Of a stretch of DNA of 18,896 nt, positions 1 to 9,200 are shown piece after piece. The first letter of the stretch is position 1; the number at the start of each line of letters is the position of its first letter. The stretch comes from an uncultured Collinsella sp. (GTDB lineage Bacteria; Actinomycetota; Coriobacteriia; Coriobacteriales; Coriobacteriaceae). Below the pieces are notes generated by a model. The model was not told the DNA's origin. It was given only the letters and a program-made list of their open reading frames with translations, and searched no databases. The position numbers and the translations under genes are program-made. The stretch covers positions 1 to 18,896 of the forward strand of contig CALBUZ010000154.1 in the NCBI GenBank assembly GCA_937969105.1. The letters run 5' to 3'.

Positions 1-158
1 AGGTTGGTCATGTCATCAAACGAACAAACGTTCTTCTCAAAAACCCATTCGACAAGCTGCTTTGCGCGAAAAGCAGGTTGGCCGAGTTCGGCGACAAGTT
101 CGCGAATATCGTTTTGGCTCAAGTCGCGAATGTCCTGAGATTTAGTCCTGGGATTCAT
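1..158 (-). CDS. rlmN: 23S rRNA (adenine-C2)-methyltransferase RlmN, N-terminal fragment
   Basis: Reading leftward from an ATG at 158, 52 codons are open up to the window edge, so the gene continues outside. The peptide begins MNPRTKSQDIRDLSQNDIR and goes on through QPAFRAKQLVEWVFEK and a SFDDMTN stretch. That is the small N-terminal helical domain of RlmN, whose family signature is a '(P)xFRAKQ...W.....' helix followed by 'F.dMtnl'. RlmN is a radical-SAM enzyme that methylates C2 of A2503 in 23S rRNA and A37 in some tRNAs. The CX3CX2C cluster motif would lie outside the window and cannot be checked. The start codon has only a weak AAAGG-like sequence upstream. The gene is divergent from ddl, with 85 bp between the starts. 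Identification rests on this N-terminal pattern alone. Confidence 0.82.
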   Translation of the reverse strand, partial: MNPRTKSQDIRDLSQNDIRELVAELGQPAFRAKQLVEWVFEKNVCSFDDMTN

Positions 159-197
159 GGAAGCCTTTCGATTTTGGGGAAACGTAGAGGGTATCGC

Positions 198-236
198 TAC
201 AATATGGTATCAGCTGTAGAAATTATAGAGGAGGAG
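198..236 (+). promoter_or_regulatory. Probable promoter -10 and ribosome binding site of ddl
   Basis: A TACAAT hexamer at 198-203 is a good -10 match. The best -35 candidate is the weak TTGGGG at 174-179, with an 18-bp spacer. A strong purine-rich Shine-Dalgarno, GAGGAGGAG at 228-236, lies 7 nt before the ATG at 244 and fixes the ddl start. The promoter is inferred by eye from consensus; the ribosome binding site is clear. Confidence 0.5.
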
Positions 237-243
237 TCTGCCC

Positions 244-1209
244 ATGCCGGGTAAAAGCCTAGAGAACATGCACGTAGCGGTCTTGGCGGGCGGTCATTCC
301 GCTGAGCGCGAGATCTCGCTCAATTCGGGAAAGAACGTCGTGGTGGCCTTGAAGGAGGCCGGCTACACTTCGGTGGAGCTACTTGACACGGCTGCCGATG
401 ATTTTATGGTAACCATGGCGACCGGTGGTTTCGACGTGGCGTTTATCGCCATGCACGGCGCCGGCGGTGAGGATGGTGCCATGCAGGGTGCCATGGAGAC
501 CCTGGGTATCCCCTACACGGCCTCGGGCGTGCTCGCGAGCGCCTGCGGTGCCGACAAGGAGGTCTCGAAGCTCCTGTATGCCAAGGCGGGCATTCCCGTT
601 GCCCCCGGCCTTGCGCTCGAAGTGGGCGATGAAGTCGATATCGATCATATCGTCGAGGTTTGTGGCGAGCGCTGCTTTGTAAAGCCGGCCGTCAACGGTT
701 CCAGCTATGGCATTTCCCTGGTCCATGAGCCCTCCGAGCTACCCGCGGCCATCGCCAAGGCGTTTGAGTACGGCGACAAAGTGCTGGTCGAGAAGTGCAT
801 CGAGGGTACCGAGATCACCGTCGGCGTATACGGCGAGGATGACGTGCGCGCTCTGCCGATCGTTGAGATCCGTAAGCCCGAGGATTGCGAGTTCTACGAT
901 CTGGACGTGAAGTATGTCGACCCTACGGACATTCATCGCATTCCGGCGCAGATTTCGCCCGAGAACTACGCTCGTGCCCAGGAGCTAGCCTGTGCCGCCC
1001 ATAGGGCGCTCGGTTGCTTGGGCATCTCGCGCAGCGATTTTATCGTGAGCGAGGACGGCCCCGTTATCCTCGAGACCAATACCATTCCCGGCATGACCGA
1101 TACGTCGCTGTATCCGGATGAGATCCGCCACACCGACGACATGACGTTCCCGCAGGTCTGTGACAGCCTGATCCGTATGGGTCTTCGTCGAGCGGGCATT
1201 GCATGCTAA
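244..1209 (+). CDS. ddl: D-alanine--D-alanine ligase
   Basis: Cytoplasmic ATP-grasp ligase joining two D-alanines for the peptidoglycan precursor. The 321-residue length is normal for Ddl. Visible family motifs are the substrate-loop GGHSAERE at residues 16-23, HGAGGEDGAMQG from 71, the ATP-grasp lysine and glycine loop KPAVNGSSYG at 147-156, the adenine-hinge EKCIEGTE at 183-190, and the Mg-binding ETNTIPGMT at 277-285. The omega-loop tyrosine of the FYDxxxKY motif (Tyr224) is kept; a Phe there marks D-Ala-D-Lac ligases, so a normal dipeptide ligase is expected, without intrinsic vancomycin-type specificity. The ATG at 244 is chosen over the internal ATG at codon 9 because of the strong ribosome binding site at 228-236. 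The stop codon lies inside the start of the next gene (7-bp overlap), which suggests translational coupling. Confidence 0.95.
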   Translation: MPGKSLENMHVAVLAGGHSAEREISLNSGKNVVVALKEAGYTSVELLDTAADDFMVTMATGGFDVAFIAMHGAGGEDGAMQGAMETLGIPYTASGVLASACGADKEVSKLLYAKAGIPVAPGLALEVGDEVDIDHIVEVCGERCFVKPAVNGSSYGISLVHEPSELPAAIAKAFEYGDKVLVEKCIEGTEITVGVYGEDDVRALPIVEIRKPEDCEFYDLDVKYVDPTDIHRIPAQISPENYARAQELACAAHRALGCLGISRSDFIVSEDGPVILETNTIPGMTDTSLYPDEIRHTDDMTFPQVCDSLIRMGLRRAGIAC

Positions 1210-4097
1210 TCGAGGACGCGGTTTCATCAGGAACGCCGCAGTTTGTCATCGACTCCTATGCCACGCTTGCCGAGCGCGCCAAAACCCAATCGTTTGGTCT
1301 CATCGAGGAAGATGTTATCGTCCTCGATACCGAGACCACGGGTCTTTCGGTGCAGGACAACGAGCTTATCGAGATATCGGCGGCCCGCCTTTCGGGCCGC
1401 GAGATCGTCGACCGCTTCGATACCTTCGTGCATCCCAAGCAGCTGATTCCCGCCGAGATTACCGAACTCACGAGCATTACAAATGCCGATGTGGCAGATG
1501 CCCCGTCGGCCGTCGAGGCCGTGGCCGCTCTCGCCGATTTTGTCGGTGGTTGCCCGGTGATCGCGCATAACGCCACCTTCGACCGTTCGTTTATCGAGTC
1601 GGTCAAGGGCGGCGTCAACGTCAGCGACATCTGGATCGATTCGCTGGCACTGTCGCGCATCGCGCTTCCGCGCCTGGCCTCGCATAAGCTGTCTTTCATG
1701 GCCGACCTGTTTGGCTGCGACTCGGTGTCGCACCGCGCCAACGCCGATGTCGACGCCCTGTGTGGTGTGTGGCGCGTGTTGCTCGTGGCGCTCACCGACT
1801 TGCCTCAGGGCTTAATGGCGCGCCTGGCCGACATGCATCCCGACGTACCCTGGTCCTATCGTCCTATCTTCTCCTTCTTGGCGGGGCAGAACCCCGGTTC
1901 CATCTTCTCTCTCAGCGCCGCCCGCGCCGACGTACTCAAGGCCGATCGGGCCGATGATCGCGTTGATGCGGACGAGCTACCGGTCCTTAAGATGCCGAGC
2001 CGCGAGGAAATCGAGGCGGACTATGCTCCGGGCGGCCTGGTTAATCGCATGTACCCCACGTACGAGCCGCGCGATGAGCAGATCGCGATGGCGCTCGAGG
2101 TCCGTGACGCACTCGTTACGGGGACGCATCGCGTGATTGAGGCGGGGACGGGCGTCGGCAAATCGATGGCCTACCTGGTGCCTTTTGCCGAGGCCGCACG
2201 CCGCAACAACATCACGGTTGGTATCGCGACTAAATCGAATAATCTTGCCGACCAGCTCATGTATCATGAACTGCCCAAACTTGCCGAGCAGCTGGACGGA
2301 GGCCTATCGTTTTGCGCCCTCAAGGGCTATGACCACTATCCATGCTTGCGCAAGCTTGAGCGCATGAGCCGCGGCCAAGTCGAAATTACGACTAAGCGTG
2401 ATCCTGCCGACACGCTTACGGCAGTCGCGGTCATCATGGCGTACGTGTGTCAGTCGGCCGATGGCGACCTCGACTCGCTCGGCATTCGCTGGCGCAGCGT
2501 CAACCGTCCCGACTTTACGACGGCGTCGCGCGAGTGCGCCCGTCGCCTATGCCCGTTTTTCCCCGATAAATGCCTGGTCCACGGCGCCCGCCGTCGCGCG
2601 GCGCATGCCGATGTAGTGGTCACCAACCATTCCCTGCTGTTCCGCAATGTTGCGGCCGAGGGCAGAATCTTGCCTCCGATTCGTCACTGGGTGATCGATG
2701 AGGCCCACTCCATCGAGCGCGAGGCGCGCCGTCAATGGGCGCGCGTGGTGTCGGCGGATGAATCGCGCGTTCTGTTTGAGCGCCTGGGTGGCTCGAGCAC
2801 CGGCGCGCTGAGCCAGGTTTCCCGCGATTTGGCAACCTCGGAGGGCTCTACGCTCTACTTGGGTCTAACCGCCAAGGCGACGTCGACGGTTGCGCGCGCG
2901 AGCATGGCAATCGCCGACGTGTTTGACGGCGTTCGCGAGCTCGGCCGCCGTGCCCGCGGGGGCTATGACAATGCGAACCTATGGATTGGCCCCGAGCTGC
3001 GCGAATCTGACGACTGGCATGATTTCTTACAGTCGGCCTACACTGCCATCGACGCATTGGAACAAGCGGACAAGAGCGTCGACGCGCTGGTACAAGCCGT
3101 CGCCGCCGACAAGCCCGAGGTTGTTGTCGACCTGGGTGATATCTCGCGCCGCCTACACGAGCTGGCCGAGAACCTCAAACTCATCATTGACGGTACCGAC
3201 GAACACTACGTGTACTCGCTGCAAGTCAATCGCAGATTGCGTGCCGGCGGCGAGTCGATGACCGCGGAGCGCATCGATATTGGCGAGGCCTTGGCAACCG
3301 AGTGGCTGCCCGAGGTCCACACGGCTATCTTTGCATCGGCGACCATGACGGTTTCCAAGAGCTTTGAGCACTTTAACCACGCTGTCGGCCTCGATCGCAT
3401 CGGTGCCTCGACATCATCGTCGCTGCACTTGGATTCGAGCTACGACTTCGATTCGAATATGGCTGTAGTCGTTGCGGGCGATATCCCCGATCCGCGCGAT
3501 CGTGAGAGCTATCTTTCGGCGCTCGAGCGTGTGCTGGTCGACGCTCATCTTGCCATGGGCGGCTCGGTCCTCACGCTGTTCACCAATAGGCGTGACATGG
3601 AGGAGCTGTACGCTCGCGTCGAGCCCAAGATGGCTCGTGCGGGTCTGGAACTCAACTGCCAGCAGCGCAACTCGTCTCCTCGCCGTCTGCGCGATCGCTT
3701 TATCAACGAACCGACCTCGTCGCTCTTTGCGCTTAAGGCCTTTTGGGAAGGGTTTGACGCCAGCGGCGAGACGCTGCGCTGCGTCATCATCCCCAAGCTG
3801 CCGTTCTCGAGCCCCACAGACCCGCTCTCATGCGAGCGCAATCTGCGCGAAGACCGCGCATGGGCGCGCTATTCGCTGCCCGAGGCCGTGCTTGAGGTCA
3901 AGCAGGCAGCCGGTCGCCTCATTCGCTCGTCGACCGATTGCGGCGTACTCATCTTGGCCGACCCGCGCCTGGTGACGAAGGGCTACGGCAAGAAATTCTT
4001 AACGTCGCTGCCCACGAGCTCCTATCAGCGCATCGAGTCGGCACAAATCGGGCACTATCTACAGCTGTGGCGCGCACGCCACGAGCGGCGCCGCTAA
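1203..4097 (+). CDS. dinG: DinG-family helicase fused to an N-terminal DEDDh exonuclease
   Basis: This 964-residue protein has two parts. Residues about 37-195 are a DnaQ-like 3'-5' exonuclease with the complete DEDDh set by eye: D42 and E44 in LDTETTG, D127 in AHNATFDRSF, and H177 with D182. Residues about 285-964 are an XPD/DinG-type superfamily-2 helicase with Walker A EAGTGVGKS at 313-321, VVVTNHSLLF at 471-480, DEAH at 499-502, a FASATM motif, and QAAGRLIRS near 900. Four cysteines between the Walker A and DEAH boxes (C381, C445, C450, C457; the last three spaced C-x4-C-x6-C) match the iron-sulfur ligands of E. coli DinG. DinG enzymes unwind R-loops, D-loops and forked DNA. The start ATG overlaps the ddl stop by 7 bp. 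The 3' end overlaps the stop codon of the convergent WYL gene. The Fe-S assignment is inferred from spacing. Confidence 0.92.
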   Translation: MLIEDAVSSGTPQFVIDSYATLAERAKTQSFGLIEEDVIVLDTETTGLSVQDNELIEISAARLSGREIVDRFDTFVHPKQLIPAEITELTSITNADVADAPSAVEAVAALADFVGGCPVIAHNATFDRSFIESVKGGVNVSDIWIDSLALSRIALPRLASHKLSFMADLFGCDSVSHRANADVDALCGVWRVLLVALTDLPQGLMARLADMHPDVPWSYRPIFSFLAGQNPGSIFSLSAARADVLKADRADDRVDADELPVLKMPSREEIEADYAPGGLVNRMYPTYEPRDEQIAMALEVRDALVTGTHRVIEAGTGVGKSMAYLVPFAEAARRNNITVGIATKSNNLADQLMYHELPKLAEQLDGGLSFCALKGYDHYPCLRKLERMSRGQVEITTKRDPADTLTAVAVIMAYVCQSADGDLDSLGIRWRSVNRPDFTTASRECARRLCPFFPDKCLVHGARRRAAHADVVVTNHSLLFRNVAAEGRILPPIRHWVIDEAHSIEREARRQWARVVSADESRVLFERLGGSSTGALSQVSRDLATSEGSTLYLGLTAKATSTVARASMAIADVFDGVRELGRRARGGYDNANLWIGPELRESDDWHDFLQSAYTAIDALEQADKSVDALVQAVAADKPEVVVDLGDISRRLHELAENLKLIIDGTDEHYVYSLQVNRRLRAGGESMTAERIDIGEALATEWLPEVHTAIFASATMTVSKSFEHFNHAVGLDRIGASTSSSLHLDSSYDFDSNMAVVVAGDIPDPRDRESYLSALERVLVDAHLAMGGSVLTLFTNRRDMEELYARVEPKMARAGLELNCQQRNSSPRRLRDRFINEPTSSLFALKAFWEGFDASGETLRCVIIPKLPFSSPTDPLSCERNLREDRAWARYSLPEAVLEVKQAAGRLIRSSTDCGVLILADPRLVTKGYGKKFLTSLPTSSYQRIESAQIGHYLQLWRARHERRR

Positions 4098-5011
4098 AGC
4101 GGACAGACGAGGGATTTTGCCATATCGCACAGACGCTCTGACAGGGCGGGGTTATCCAGGATGCGGATGGCCCCGCCCGCTGCGATTACCTGGCTTAACA
4201 GCCAGCGCTCGGAGCCGTAGCGCACATTCACTGTTGAGCTGTCCGCCCCATTGGGTTCAATCGACATGATGCCGGGCCAGTCTAGGCGCTCTGCCAAGGC
4301 GCGCGGCATGAGAAGCTTCACGCACCGCTCCGCCTGGGCGAGGGAGTCATGGAGAGTCGCGGGTTCCGGTGCGTGGCGCACGACGGAGTCATCGGTCAAG
4401 ACCAGGCCCTCGATTTTATCCATACGATAGGTGCGCTGTTCGTCGACCGCGACATCCCAGGCAATCAGATACGTTTGGTCGCCATTTGTTGTGATGCGCA
4501 AGGGGTCGACCAAGCGCTCGCGCGCTTGTGCGTCATCCATCGAGCGATACGAGATGCGGCAGCGAACGCCGTCCCGAATGGCGCAGCTCAGCTGCTGCCA
4601 GTGCGATCCGTGGGCGACGGTGTCAAAGACGCGCTGGTTGTAGCCGAGCTCTTTGGGAAGAAGGGCGCGCCGTATTCGAGCCGCCGCTTGGGGTTCGATC
4701 CCCAATGATTCAAGTTCATGGTTGAGCACAGCGCCCTCGGCGGCACTCAGACGCAGCGGTAGCACGCGCCCCGCATCACCGGTGAGGACCACGCACTCGC
4801 CGCGGCGTTCGCAGATAATGCGCGCGCCCGATTCTCGGTCCGCAAGCGTCGAGACGATCTCGAGAATCTCGTCGAGTGATGCCCCCGTGATATCAAAGCG
4901 GCCGCAAAGCTCGTCTCGTGTCATGCCATTCTCGCCGGCGGCGTAGAGGGCCTCCATGATGTCGATGGCGCGCGAGAGTCTTTGCTCGCTGGTGAGTTTA
5001 CGCACGGGCAT
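4094..5011 (-). CDS. WYL-domain transcriptional regulator, PafC-like (second of pair)
   Basis: The protein has 305 residues from the ATG at 5011, which I prefer over the in-frame ATG at 5062. The upper start would overlap the preceding gene by 65 bp, whereas the lower one has GGACGG about 9 nt upstream and only a 14-bp overlap. Layout: an N-terminal winged-helix region at about 5-80 (TSEQRLSRAIDIMEALYAAG, then MTRDELCGRFDI), and a WYL domain at about 138-210 with TYLIAWD at 180-186 in place of the Trp-Tyr-Leu core, followed by RTYRMDKI. A C-terminal WCX-like region completes it. In mycobacteria PafB and PafC act together as a WYL activator of the LexA-independent DNA-damage response. The tandem arrangement here and the adjacent dinG fit that role, but no proteasome genes are nearby, so orthology is unproven. 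The stop overlaps the dinG stop by 3 bp. Confidence 0.85.
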   Translation of the reverse strand: MPVRKLTSEQRLSRAIDIMEALYAAGENGMTRDELCGRFDITGASLDEILEIVSTLADRESGARIICERRGECVVLTGDAGRVLPLRLSAAEGAVLNHELESLGIEPQAAARIRRALLPKELGYNQRVFDTVAHGSHWQQLSCAIRDGVRCRISYRSMDDAQARERLVDPLRITTNGDQTYLIAWDVAVDEQRTYRMDKIEGLVLTDDSVVRHAPEPATLHDSLAQAERCVKLLMPRALAERLDWPGIMSIEPNGADSSTVNVRYGSERWLLSQVIAAGGAIRILDNPALSERLCDMAKSLVCPL

Positions 5012-6020
5012 GCTCGTGCACCGTCCTTTCGATGAGGTGATTCCACGCCTGCTTGAGAGCATCGGGGGCGACGGGCCTCATGCCATCCATGGCATGGGCC
5101 ATGCAAAACGAGGCTGCGGCTTCAAAGTCGCGCACGTCAACGGTCCAGGTCCACTCTGCTTCGGTGCGCATGAGTTCGCCTCGTCCGCGTGTGAGACCGC
5201 TGATCATATCGGCCTGCGCTTCACGCGCGAACGAGAACGTAGCCGCAACGGGTGGGCGGTCGGCAAAATCAAACTCAAAGAATAAGTAATCGTTGAGGTT
5301 GAAATCCGCGGGGATGGCGTAGGCCTTCGAAGGTCTCCAGGCGCGAACGATACGGTCGCAGCGGAATGTCCTGATGTCGTCGGTGGCATTGTCGAGGCCG
5401 CAGAAGTATGCCGTACCCTCGCGTTCGAACATGCCGTAGACGCAAACGGTCCGCTCGCGTTGCTCGCCGCGTCCGTTTTGGTACAAAAAGCGCAGCGCGC
5501 AACGCTCGGCAAAGGCGCTCCATACCGCATCGACGGCGGGAGAGCGGCAGATCGGTGCCTCTCCTGTCGTCGACATGCCGGTGAGGTAGGCAATCTTGGA
5601 GCGAATGTCGGCAAGCGGCGCGGCAAAGGTGGATGAGCCTGCTGCGAGTGTCTGGTCGATGGCATTGAGCAGGATGTCGGCATCGTCTGCGGTGATGAGA
5701 CCGCCCGCGGCAAACGTGTGCTCGCGGTCGATCGTCCACGCGCTCTCCTCGGTTTCCTGCGCTCCGGCAGCACGAACCTCCCTGATAACGATGCCGCGTT
5801 CGAGCAGCTTGTCGCGATCACGGCGGAACTTGCGCTTGTCGGAGTCGATATTGCCCGAGCCGTATCCCAGATCGGAATCCAGGACGATTTGCTCGGTCGT
5901 CAGCGGTTCGGGAGAACTGTTGAGTACAAAGAAAAGGTTGAGGATGCGCTGAGCCGTTTTATCGAAACCGGGCTCGGGTGCCCCCTTTTTAATTGTCGCG
6001 GTCGCGTCGCTTGCCGTCAT
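4998..6020 (-). CDS. WYL-domain transcriptional regulator, PafB-like (first of pair)
   Basis: The protein has 340 residues. A winged-helix region lies at about 20-82 (QRILNLFFVL, then LTTEQIV, and a basic DKRKFRRDRDKL helix typical of DeoR-like WYL regulators). A WYL domain follows at about 165-232, with TAYFCGLD at 203-210 and RTFRCDRI at 217-224; its Trp is replaced, as in many PafB proteins. A C-terminal WCX-like part runs to the end. The ATG at 6020 has GAGGA about 6 nt upstream. The gene overlaps the second WYL gene by 14 bp, which implies translational coupling and a fixed stoichiometry, as expected for partners in one regulator. It is divergent from the M28-like gene. The likely role is DNA-binding control of a stress or DNA-damage regulon; the effector and targets cannot be read from the sequence. 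Confidence 0.86.
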   Translation of the reverse strand: MTASDATATIKKGAPEPGFDKTAQRILNLFFVLNSSPEPLTTEQIVLDSDLGYGSGNIDSDKRKFRRDRDKLLERGIVIREVRAAGAQETEESAWTIDREHTFAAGGLITADDADILLNAIDQTLAAGSSTFAAPLADIRSKIAYLTGMSTTGEAPICRSPAVDAVWSAFAERCALRFLYQNGRGEQRERTVCVYGMFEREGTAYFCGLDNATDDIRTFRCDRIVRAWRPSKAYAIPADFNLNDYLFFEFDFADRPPVAATFSFAREAQADMISGLTRGRGELMRTEAEWTWTVDVRDFEAAASFCMAHAMDGMRPVAPDALKQAWNHLIERTVHEHARA

Positions 6021-6218
6021 AGAATCCTCGCATGAGAAGGTCGTTTGATGCCATGATTTTAGTCCGATATGGAGATTAGGCTATATCCTTGTCCGCTCGC
6101 GGCGTTAAGATGGCCCGAATTCGGTCGTTTGCGCTCGCTCGGGGTATACTTTCGACTATATACGGTTCTAATGTGCATGCATTGGGCCTATTTGTCGGAT
6201 TATGGATGTGGAGCGCAC
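6021..6218. promoter_or_regulatory. Divergent promoter region between the WYL pair and the M28-like gene
   Basis: This 198-bp gap is AT-richer than its flanks. A rightward -10 candidate TATACT lies at 6145-6150, without a good -35 at 16-18 bp. A leftward -10 candidate TAAAAT reads from 6061 to 6056, also with a poor -35. A GTGGAG at 6208-6213 serves as ribosome binding site for the ATG at 6219. No palindromic operator stands out. Both promoters are consensus guesses. Confidence 0.35.
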
Positions 6219-9200
6219 ATGGCGAACACCCAGAACTATATTAACCACCTGCTGCAGAACACCGGCATTACGCCGGCGTGCAGTGAAGAAGAGCGCCTGG
6301 CTGCCGAGGATATCGCTCAGATTTTCCGCAACCACGGCTTTGACCCCGAGGTGCAGGAATTTAATGCTCCCGCGCCCAGCAGGTTGGCGTTTGCTGTTAC
6401 CGGTATTCTGGCGTTTGCCGGCGCCCTGCTAATGGGCATCGGCGGCGGTATCGGCTTGGTCGGCACCTTGCTGGCCATTGTCGGTGCCGTGCTCTACGTG
6501 CTCGAGCGCACGGGGCATCCCGTGGTTTCGCGCCTGGGAAAGACCGGTGTGAGCCAAAATGTCATCGCCTATCACAAGGCCTCGGGCCCGCTTGCGTCTC
6601 CGCGCAACCGCCCGGTCGTCGTGGTGGCCCACTATGATTCCCCCCGCGCCGAGCTCCTTGCTCGCGAGCCCTACGCTCCGTATCGCGCGCTCATCGCCAA
6701 GCTCCTGCCTGTCGCCACGATCGCGCCCGCGGCTGTCGCCATCCTGCGCATCCTGCCGCTTCCCGGCGTGCTCAAGGTGCTGTTGTGGGTTGTCGCGATT
6801 TTGGCCTCCCTCGTGGCACTGGCCAACGCCGCCAATATCATCTCCAACCGTTTTGTGCTTCCCTACACGTCTGGCGCGGTGTGCAACAAGTCCTCTGTTG
6901 CCGCCATGCTCGGTGTCATGGACAACGTTGCCCCCTATCAGGGCGAAAACGAGTTCCCCGACGACATTCCATTCGATACCTATTTTGGCGAGCAGAAACG
7001 TCGCGCCGAGGAAATGGCGCGCGCGGCGGCCGAGTATGCCGCGGCCCAGCAGCAAAACGACTACGGTAACACCATTGAATATGAGGAACCTTCCTACGAC
7101 GAGGACGAGTTTGGCCAGCCGGTGGCGTCTGTCGACGCACCCGAGCAGGACGAGGCTTTTGATGGACAGATCGATGGTTTTGAGGGTGCTTCTGCCGACG
7201 AGACGCTGATCGGCGTTATCGCACCCGAGGCTCAAGACCAGACCGCCCAGGCCGAAGTGCCCACCGAGGAAACGTCCACCGACGAGCCGGCGGAGGAGCC
7301 CGCGGTGGTCGAAGCCGCTGAGCCCAAGCTCTATCGCAATGCCGCCGGCAATATCCGTTTTGGTTCGGATGCCATCCGTGCGCTCGGCATGCTTCCCGAG
7401 TCCTGCACGCTCGATTACGAAGAGGGCGAGGAGCCGACGTTCGAGCCGGAGCCTGCTCCCGTTGCACAGGAGCCCGCACCCGCGGCAAATACGGCTGTTG
7501 CTCCCGCCGAGCCGGTCGCTGCCCCTGTTGCCGCCGCGGAGTCTGACGCAAAGCCCGCGCTCGATTCTGCAGCCGGTCTGGATATTCTGGTGCCTGCCGC
7601 TCCGGCACAGGTTGAAGACGAGACCGCCGACGAAGACTACGACGAGTATCCGCAGCGCGTGTCCTATGAGAGTGACACCGATTTCTCGGCCGAGCTTCCC
7701 TCGACAACGCCCCATGCCGATATCGCTTCTGCGTTCTCCTCGATTGGTGCCAGCGCTTCGAGCTTCTTTAAGGGCGCCCTTGCGAAGGGCAAGAAGTTCG
7801 TCGACGACTTTGAGGAAAAGCGCGCCGCTGCCCGCGAGGCCGCCGAGCGGGAGGCCATCGCCCAGCAGCAGGCCGCCGAGGCCGAGCGTGAGCGTGCGGC
7901 ACAGGAGTTCGAGCAGAGCGAGAACGAGCAGCCGAAGCCTGTCGATGTCGCCGACGCCACGACATCCTTCGAGGCTCCGCAGCCGACATCCGCTGACGTT
8001 GCCGAGGCTACGACGTCTTTTGAGGCGCAGCAGCCGGTCGATGGCACCATGTCATTCGATGCCACAATGACGTTTGAGAAGCAGGGCACCGCAATTGCCG
8101 AGCCTCTTCCCATCTCCGATGATGCCCAGGATGCCGCCGATGATTCGGTTGTCGACGAGGCCGATTCCGTTGAGGCCAGCGCACCCGAGCAGGTCGAGGC
8201 TCCTGCTATGGAGCAGGAGTCCCCTGCGATTGACGAGGCTCCCAAGACGGATGAGTCCAGGCCTTATTCTACGCAGATCTTTACCATGCCCGCGCCGAGC
8301 GACCCCGGTGCCACGGTGGCCAATGTCGCTCCCACGCAGGACGAGACAGTTGACTCTCTCATGGCGCAGATTTCGTCTCAGGTGCCTCCGCGCCAACATA
8401 TGAATATCCCCGATCCGGCCTCCGCGCCTGCGCCCTCTTCGTCGCCGCTGGCCTCGGTCCCCGATCCGTCGCTGCCTTCGATGCAACAGGCCAACGTCGC
8501 ATCCCGCACGTCGCTGTTCGATCTTCCCGATCCTTCGGCACAGACAAATGATCCCTTTGCGACGGCGCAGGGTCCCGAGCCCACGTCGGCACCGGTCGCG
8601 GCCCCCATGCCCATCTCCTCGGGTGCGCAGCCGCTCGAGACCATCTCGGCTCCTGCTTCGACGGGCGCCAAGCCGCAGAAACGCGGCTTGGGTGGCTTGT
8701 TCGGTCGCAAAAAGAAGAACGAGCAGGACAGCATGAGCGACTGGCTGGGCGTCGAGGACGATTACGATGCCAAGAAGTCTGGCCGCGGCATTGGCTCGTG
8801 GGATAACTTCGAGGATGACGACGACGGTTGGAAGGGCGGCGCCACCTCTTCCGATGGCGCTTCTGCCGAGGATATGCTCTCGGCCGTTGCCTCCATGGGT
8901 GACGATGAGCTGCTCGGCCACGATATCTGGTTCGTCGCAACAGGCGCGTCCGATTGCGACGGCGCCGGCATGAAGGCGTTTTTGGCCTCGCATCGTGACA
9001 AGCTCCGCGGTGTGTTCTTCATCAACCTCGAGTCTATCGGTGCCGGCAGGCTTTCGGTGGTAACGGTCGAGGGCGAGCAGCAGCTGTTTAAGGGCGATCG
9101 CCGCATCATGAATCTTGTCAGCAAGGTGTGCAAGTCGTTCCACGTCGATTGCGGTGCGTTCGAGATGCCCTATGCAAAAACCGATGCATCCGCAGCGCTC

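Noticed and set aside
4084..4095. AGCGGCGCCGCT palindrome at the dinG end as a bidirectional terminator
   Set aside because: It has no loop and no T-run on either side; it is coding sequence.
5012..5062. Upstream start at 5062 for the second WYL gene
   Set aside because: It would give a 65-bp overlap and lacks a good ribosome binding site; the ATG at 5011 is better.
6069..6218. Upstream start at 6069 for the M28-like gene
   Set aside because: The extra 50 residues have no family likeness and overlap the likely -10 at 6145; the ATG at 6219 has a ribosome binding site.
6429..7715. Long minus-strand frames opposite the M28-like gene (also 8052-9143)
   Set aside because: Gly/Arg-rich antisense frames without start signals, caused by the Ala/Pro/Glu-rich insert on the + strand.
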